A stretch of DNA of 8,186 bases from DASRRB01 sp036732755 (GTDB lineage Bacteria; Planctomycetota; B15-G4; SIAN01): assembly GCA_036732755.1 (NCBI GenBank), contig DAINBU010000179.1:1-8186 (forward strand). Reading direction: 5' to 3'. The position numbers were made by a program, and so were the translations under genes. Of the stretch, positions 5,722 to 8,186 are shown in pieces. The notes under the pieces were generated by a model. It ran no database searches, was not told where the DNA came from, and saw only the letters and a list, made by a program, of their open reading frames with translations. Position 1 is the first letter of the stretch. Every line of letters starts with the position of its first letter.

Positions 5722-7578
5722 ATGGCTCGTCCGGCCTCTCCGAACGATCCTCAGAAGAAGCCCGCCGAGCCGCCGGCATCGCCGGCTCCGGTCCCGCCCG
5801 CGGCATCGATCGCGCCGCTCGTCGAGCCGGCCGCCGCGGGCGCGCCGCCCTTCCCCCCCGCCGAGCCGCCGCGCGCGCGCCGCTTCATCAAGCACCTGCC
5901 GCGCGCCGGGCTGATCGTCTTCGTGCTGATGATCATCGCGCTCTGCTACAGCATCCTGATGCCGTTCCTGCTCGCGGTCTTCTTCGCCTACCTCATCTAT
6001 CCGGTGGTCTCCAGGATCGAACGCCTGCGCGTCGCCGGCCGCGCCGTGCCGCGCTGGCTCGCCGTCATCACCGTCTACGCGGTCCTGTTCACGATCGACT
6101 GGAACACGATCCCGCCGCTCATCAACAACTTCGTGTCGCAGCTGCGCAAGCTCGGCCAGGACGCGCCGGGCCTCTTCGAGGCCGTGAAGAACCAGCGCAA
6201 GCGGCTCGACGCCTGGGTCGCCGCGCGGCTCGAGGTGACCGAGCTCAACGAAGAGGCCCGCAAGGAGCTCTTCGACGAGGTCGAGGCGCTGCAGAAGGGG
6301 ACGATCGTCCCGGCGCCGGGCCCCGAGGGGCAGCCGCTCTTCTCGCCGCTCGAGCCGCCGCGCACGGCGGCGGCCGGCAAGGACGAGGCGGCGCCGCGGA
6401 CCAACGTGGTCCAGATCATCGCGATCAACATCAACGGGCTCGACGGCGCGCGCGCCCCGAAGGCGCCGGTCGATCCGGGCGCGCACGACGGCGGCGACGC
6501 GCGCGAAGACGCGCCGCACGGCGGCGATCCGGCCAGCGGCGGCGACCCACCGCAGGTCGGCAGCGACGGCGAGCCGCAGGGCGACGCGCCGCTGCTCTTC
6601 ACGAACGACGTCGCCATCCCGTTCAAGATGGCGCTCAAGGACCAGATCAACGTCGAGCTCAAGCGCCCCGGCCCGGCGAAAAGAATGCAGCAGCGCGTCG
6701 AGCGCGAGATCATGCCAGCGCTCAACCACAAGATGCTCAAGCTCAAGGACGACGACCCGCAGCTCCAGAACTTCGCGCGCAACGCCGGCCTGGTGGTCGC
6801 GGGCGCCACGTCGCAGGAGGAGTACGCCGGGCTGATCACGAAGTACAGCGGCGCCGCGATCGATCAGGCGCGCGGCTGGATCCAGGCGCAGGCGGCGCAG
6901 GTGATCCCGCTCGGCACCGGGCTGGCCGCGGTGATCTTCGACTTCTTCATGGTCCTGATGCTCACCGCCTTCTTCCTGGTCTTCTTCCCGCGCATCCGCG
7001 ACTACATGCGCGACCTCGTCTCGCCGCAGTTCCGCGACGACTACGGCAAGGTGCTGACGCGCATCGACCGGCGCCTGTCGGGGGCGATCCGCGGGCAGGT
7101 GATCATCTGCCTCATCAACGCGGCGCTCACCTTCCCCGGGCTGTGGTTCATCGGGACGCACTCGGCGGCGACCACCGTCGCGACCTACTCGGTGCTGCTC
7201 TCCGTGGTGGCCGGCGTGCTCTCGATGATCCCGATCTTCGGCGTGATCCTCTCGACCGTGCCGATGGTGATCCTCGCGCTGACGCAACACTCGGTCGGCG
7301 GCGCCCTGCTCGTGATCGCGTGGATCAGCGTCATCCACGCCATCGAGGCCTACCTGCTCAACCCCAACATCCTCGGCCACTCGGCCAGCATGAACCCGAT
7401 CATCGTGGTGTTCGCGCTGCTGGCGGGGAAGCAGTTCGGGGGGCTCGTGGGGGCGCTGCTGGCGGTGCCGATCGCTTCGGTGATCGTGAGCTTGTTCGGG
7501 TACTACCGGAGGCTGGTGGCGGAGAGCTATGCGACGGAGACGGGGGGGGCGGTGCCCGTCGATGACTGGGATGACTAA
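5722..7578 (+). CDS. AI-2E family (PerM/UPF0118) membrane protein with a large soluble insertion (618 aa)
   Basis: The C-terminal half is characteristic of the family: a membrane helix near 398-422, the amphipathic stretch with TRIDRRLSGAIRGQ (446-459), helices near 458-476 and 484-503, the SMIPIFGVILSTVPM segment (501-515), and the closing NPNILGHSASMNPIIVVFAL to GALLAVPIASVIVSL block (547-591). N-terminal helices lie near 62-80, 81-97 and 112-126. Members include AI-2 exporters such as TqsA and proposed Na+/H+ antiporters, so the substrate cannot be given. Relatives usually have roughly 330-400 residues. The excess here is a Pro/Ala-rich N-terminal tail (about 13-50) and a loop between helices 3 and 4 of about 270 residues, with a Gly/Asp/Pro-rich core (about 241-290). 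The C-terminus is acidic (DDWDD). The ATG at 5722 has only a weak purine stretch upstream. It is divergent from hutH. A long hairpin starts two bases after its stop. Confidence 0.92.
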   Translation: MARPASPNDPQKKPAEPPASPAPVPPAASIAPLVEPAAAGAPPFPPAEPPRARRFIKHLPRAGLIVFVLMIIALCYSILMPFLLAVFFAYLIYPVVSRIERLRVAGRAVPRWLAVITVYAVLFTIDWNTIPPLINNFVSQLRKLGQDAPGLFEAVKNQRKRLDAWVAARLEVTELNEEARKELFDEVEALQKGTIVPAPGPEGQPLFSPLEPPRTAAAGKDEAAPRTNVVQIIAININGLDGARAPKAPVDPGAHDGGDAREDAPHGGDPASGGDPPQVGSDGEPQGDAPLLFTNDVAIPFKMALKDQINVELKRPGPAKRMQQRVEREIMPALNHKMLKLKDDDPQLQNFARNAGLVVAGATSQEEYAGLITKYSGAAIDQARGWIQAQAAQVIPLGTGLAAVIFDFFMVLMLTAFFLVFFPRIRDYMRDLVSPQFRDDYGKVLTRIDRRLSGAIRGQVIICLINAALTFPGLWFIGTHSAATTVATYSVLLSVVAGVLSMIPIFGVILSTVPMVILALTQHSVGGALLVIAWISVIHAIEAYLLNPNILGHSASMNPIIVVFALLAGKQFGGLVGALLAVPIASVIVSLFGYYRRLVAESYATETGGAVPVDDWDD

Positions 7579-7580
7579 AT

Positions 7581-7627
7581 CGCCTTGCAGCTGAAAGCGG
7601 CGCGAAGCGCCGCTTCAGCTGAAGGCG
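7581..7627 (+). terminator. Hairpin A: 21-pair stem with GAA loop directly after the AI-2E gene
   Basis: CGCCTT (7581-7586) pairs with AAGGCG (7622-7627), and CAGCTGAAAGCGGCGC (7588-7603) pairs with GCGCCGCTTCAGCTG (7607-7621). The stem carries two single-base bulges (G7587 and one A) and closes on the loop GAA, giving a GCGAAGC core. It begins two bases after the TAA at 7576-7578, a natural place for a transcript end. No T run follows, so it is not a canonical intrinsic terminator. It could instead protect the mRNA 3' end or be a mobile palindromic repeat. Confidence 0.45.
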
Positions 7628-7695
7628 CGGAAAACCTGCGAGGCGGGGACGGTGCGCGCGACTCGGACGCGACCGACCGCCTCGCACGTTTTCCG
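7628..7695. repeat. Inverted repeat B: 19-bp arms, 18/19 matched
   Basis: The left arm CGGAAAACCTGCGAGGCGG (7628-7646) and the right arm CCGCCTCGCACGTTTTCCG (7677-7695) are reverse complements with a single mismatch, enclosing 30 bases. CGGT (7650-7653) and ACCG (7672-7675) could extend the pairing inside the loop. The left arm starts at the base after hairpin A ends, and the right arm ends at the base before hairpin C begins. No coding frame here has gene-like properties. The repeat is clear; its role is unknown. Confidence 0.7.
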
Positions 7696-7739
7696 GGCGA
7701 CGCAGCTGCCGAGCGCGATGGCGCTCGCAGCTGATCGCC
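7696..7739. repeat. Hairpin C: 18-pair stem, same design as hairpin A
   Basis: GGCGA (7696-7700) pairs with TCGCC (7735-7739), and CAGCTGCCGAGCGC (7703-7716) pairs with GCGCTCGCAGCTG (7721-7733) with one bulged C and loop GATG. Like hairpin A it has CAGCTG on both sides of the stem, a one-base bulge just above it and a detached outer clamp. This suggests a common origin or a shared binding or processing partner. The structure is read directly from the sequence; function is unknown. Confidence 0.65.
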
Positions 7740-7744
7740 ATCTC

Positions 7745-7762
7745 GGGGCGGGCGGGGGCGGG
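7745..7762 (+). other. G-quadruplex motif with one-base loops
   Basis: GGGGCGGGCGGGGGCGGG contains four G tracts of at least three, each separated by a single C. This spacing is known to favour very stable parallel quadruplexes in DNA or RNA. It sits between the hairpin cluster and the tandem repeats, outside any supported gene. Chance is possible in such GC-rich DNA. Confidence 0.5.
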
Positions 7763-7769
7763 CGGACGA

Positions 7770-7888
7770 CGTGCGTGACTGTGTCACGCACGCGTCCGGC
7801 GCGCGGGAAGATGGGCGTGATGGGGTCGCGCACGCGTTCGAAGCGGGGACGGCGTGCGTGACGGAAACTCGCACGCGTTCGAGGCGGC
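7770..7888. repeat. Three diverged tandem repeats of about 41-42 bp, each able to form a hairpin
   Basis: The shared core CACGCGT occurs at 7789, 7831 and 7872, spaced 42 and 41 bases, followed each time by a TYCGRNGCGG-like tail (TTCGAAGCGG and TTCGAGGCGG in units 2 and 3). Each unit opens with a CGTG-containing arm complementary to the CGCAC-containing arm: unit 1 has a perfect 10-bp stem (7770-7779 with 7783-7792, loop TGT), unit 2 a six-pair stem with one G-T pair (7815-7820 with 7826-7831), unit 3 a 7-bp stem (7852-7858 with 7870-7876). The units end just before the ribosome site of the next gene. Confidence 0.6.
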
Positions 7889-7899
7889 GGAGAGAGGAA

Positions 7900-8151
7900 A
7901 TGGTCGGGCGTGGGGAAGCGTGTCTCTGGTTCACGCGGCTCCCGCTGCACGAACTCTTCGAGGAGATCCGGGCGCTCCACTTCGGGCGGCTCGTCGCGGC
8001 GCGCGCGGCGCGGATTGAGTTCGCGAGCGGCGCGCGCCTGGTCGAGCTCGACGTCGGCGATGCGGGCGCGCGCCTCACCCTCTATCCCGTGCTGAACCGG
8101 GCCGAGACGCCGGCCGAGGTGTTCGGAACGCTCTACAAACGAGCGCTCTAA
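7900..8151 (+). CDS. Small hypothetical protein (83 aa)
   Basis: I do not recognise this protein. Support for its being a gene: GGAG at 7889-7892 and AGAGG at 7893-7897 give a strong ribosome site before the ATG at 7900, and 73 of 83 codons end in G or C, as in the other genes here. The same frame stays open further upstream to an ATG at 7771, but that stretch is the tandem-repeat block, so I reject the longer version. The sequence suggests an N-terminal amphipathic helix (PLHELFEEIRALHFGRLVAA, about 15-34) followed by short beta strands (ARIEFASGARLVELDV, then ARLTLYPVL). There is no signal peptide, membrane helix or metal-binding cysteine pattern. It lies codirectionally downstream of the AI-2E gene but is separated from it by 321 bases of structured DNA, so it probably has its own promoter or depends on read-through. 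Confidence 0.6.
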   Translation: MVGRGEACLWFTRLPLHELFEEIRALHFGRLVAARAARIEFASGARLVELDVGDAGARLTLYPVLNRAETPAEVFGTLYKRAL

Positions 8152-8159
8152 CGAGCGCA

Positions 8160-8174
8160 GGAGCGCGGCGCTCC
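8160..8174 (+). terminator. Short hairpin after the small gene, at the window edge
   Basis: GGAGCG (8160-8165) and CGCTCC (8169-8174) form a 6-bp stem with loop CGG, starting eight bases after the TAA at 8149-8151. No T run follows. The next bases contain GGAGGGG (8175-8181), which could be the ribosome site of a gene starting beyond the window. The terminator role is a weak inference. Confidence 0.3.
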
Positions 8175-8186
8175 GGAGGGGCCGGC

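Noticed and set aside
5651..5806. 52-residue N-terminal extension of HutH to an upstream ATG
   Set aside because: The extension is Arg/Ser-rich, overlaps the divergent gene's start and exceeds the family length. The ATG at 5650 gives the normal 510-residue enzyme.
5641..7380. Minus-strand open frame of 579 codons opposite the AI-2E gene, and plus-strand frame 5544-7565
   Set aside because: They are highly charged, low-complexity translations without domains. The AI-2E frame explains the region.
7581..7739. tRNA or other standard RNA gene in the hairpin cluster
   Set aside because: There is no T-arm or anticodon-arm pattern and no CCA-type end. The stems are too long and lie side by side rather than as a cloverleaf.
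7770..7888. CRISPR array
   Set aside because: There are only three units, they differ from each other, each is itself palindromic, and there are no unrelated spacers or cas genes.
7575..8078. Minus-strand frames over the repeat region (for example 7575-8078 and 7615-7980)
   Set aside because: They are Arg/Ser/Pro-rich translations that run through hairpins and repeats, with no motif. The plus-strand small gene has the ribosome site and codon use.

Overview
The window is very GC-rich, and its real genes strongly prefer codons ending in G or C. It holds the 3' end of a TPR protein that looks like the tail of a bacterial Ser/Thr kinase, next to an ECF sigma factor fused to a membrane anchor and a long series of extracytoplasmic beta-sandwich modules. 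That pairing is most typical of Planctomycetota. Myxococcota or Acidobacteriota cannot be excluded from this window alone, and no rRNA, tRNA or marker gene is present to settle it.

Layout. (1) 2-1093, plus strand: C-terminal part of a TPR protein, cut by the left edge. (2) 1104-4046, minus strand: a 980-residue sigma factor/membrane anchor/multi-domain fusion that converges on gene 1 with 10 bases between the stop codons. Inside it, at codon 207, lies a well-formed Shine-Dalgarno and ATG exactly where the membrane half begins. (3) 4118-5650, minus strand: histidine ammonia-lyase (hutH), upstream of and codirectional with the sigma fusion. A 20-bp tandem repeat of tiny hairpins runs over its stop codon. 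(4) 5651-5721: divergent control region with a perfect 9-bp inverted repeat that ends against the hutH start codon. (5) 5722-7578, plus strand: an AI-2E family (PerM/UPF0118) membrane protein, enlarged by a Gly/Asp/Pro-rich insertion. (6) 7579-7899: a non-coding stretch full of structure. It has three hairpins placed edge to edge, a G-quadruplex motif with one-base loops, and three diverged tandem repeats of about 41 bp. (7) 7900-8151, plus strand: a small unrecognised protein with a good ribosome binding site, followed by a short hairpin at the right edge.

How the genes relate. The convergent pair (TPR/kinase tail and sigma fusion) both look like signal-transduction parts, and the sigma fusion is built to link an extracytoplasmic sensor to transcription. 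hutH makes urocanate and ammonia from histidine, but hutU, hutI and hutG are not in the window, so no complete pathway is visible. hutH and the sigma fusion could share a transcript. The strongest candidates for something new are the fusion with its internal start and the structured region at 7581-7888.
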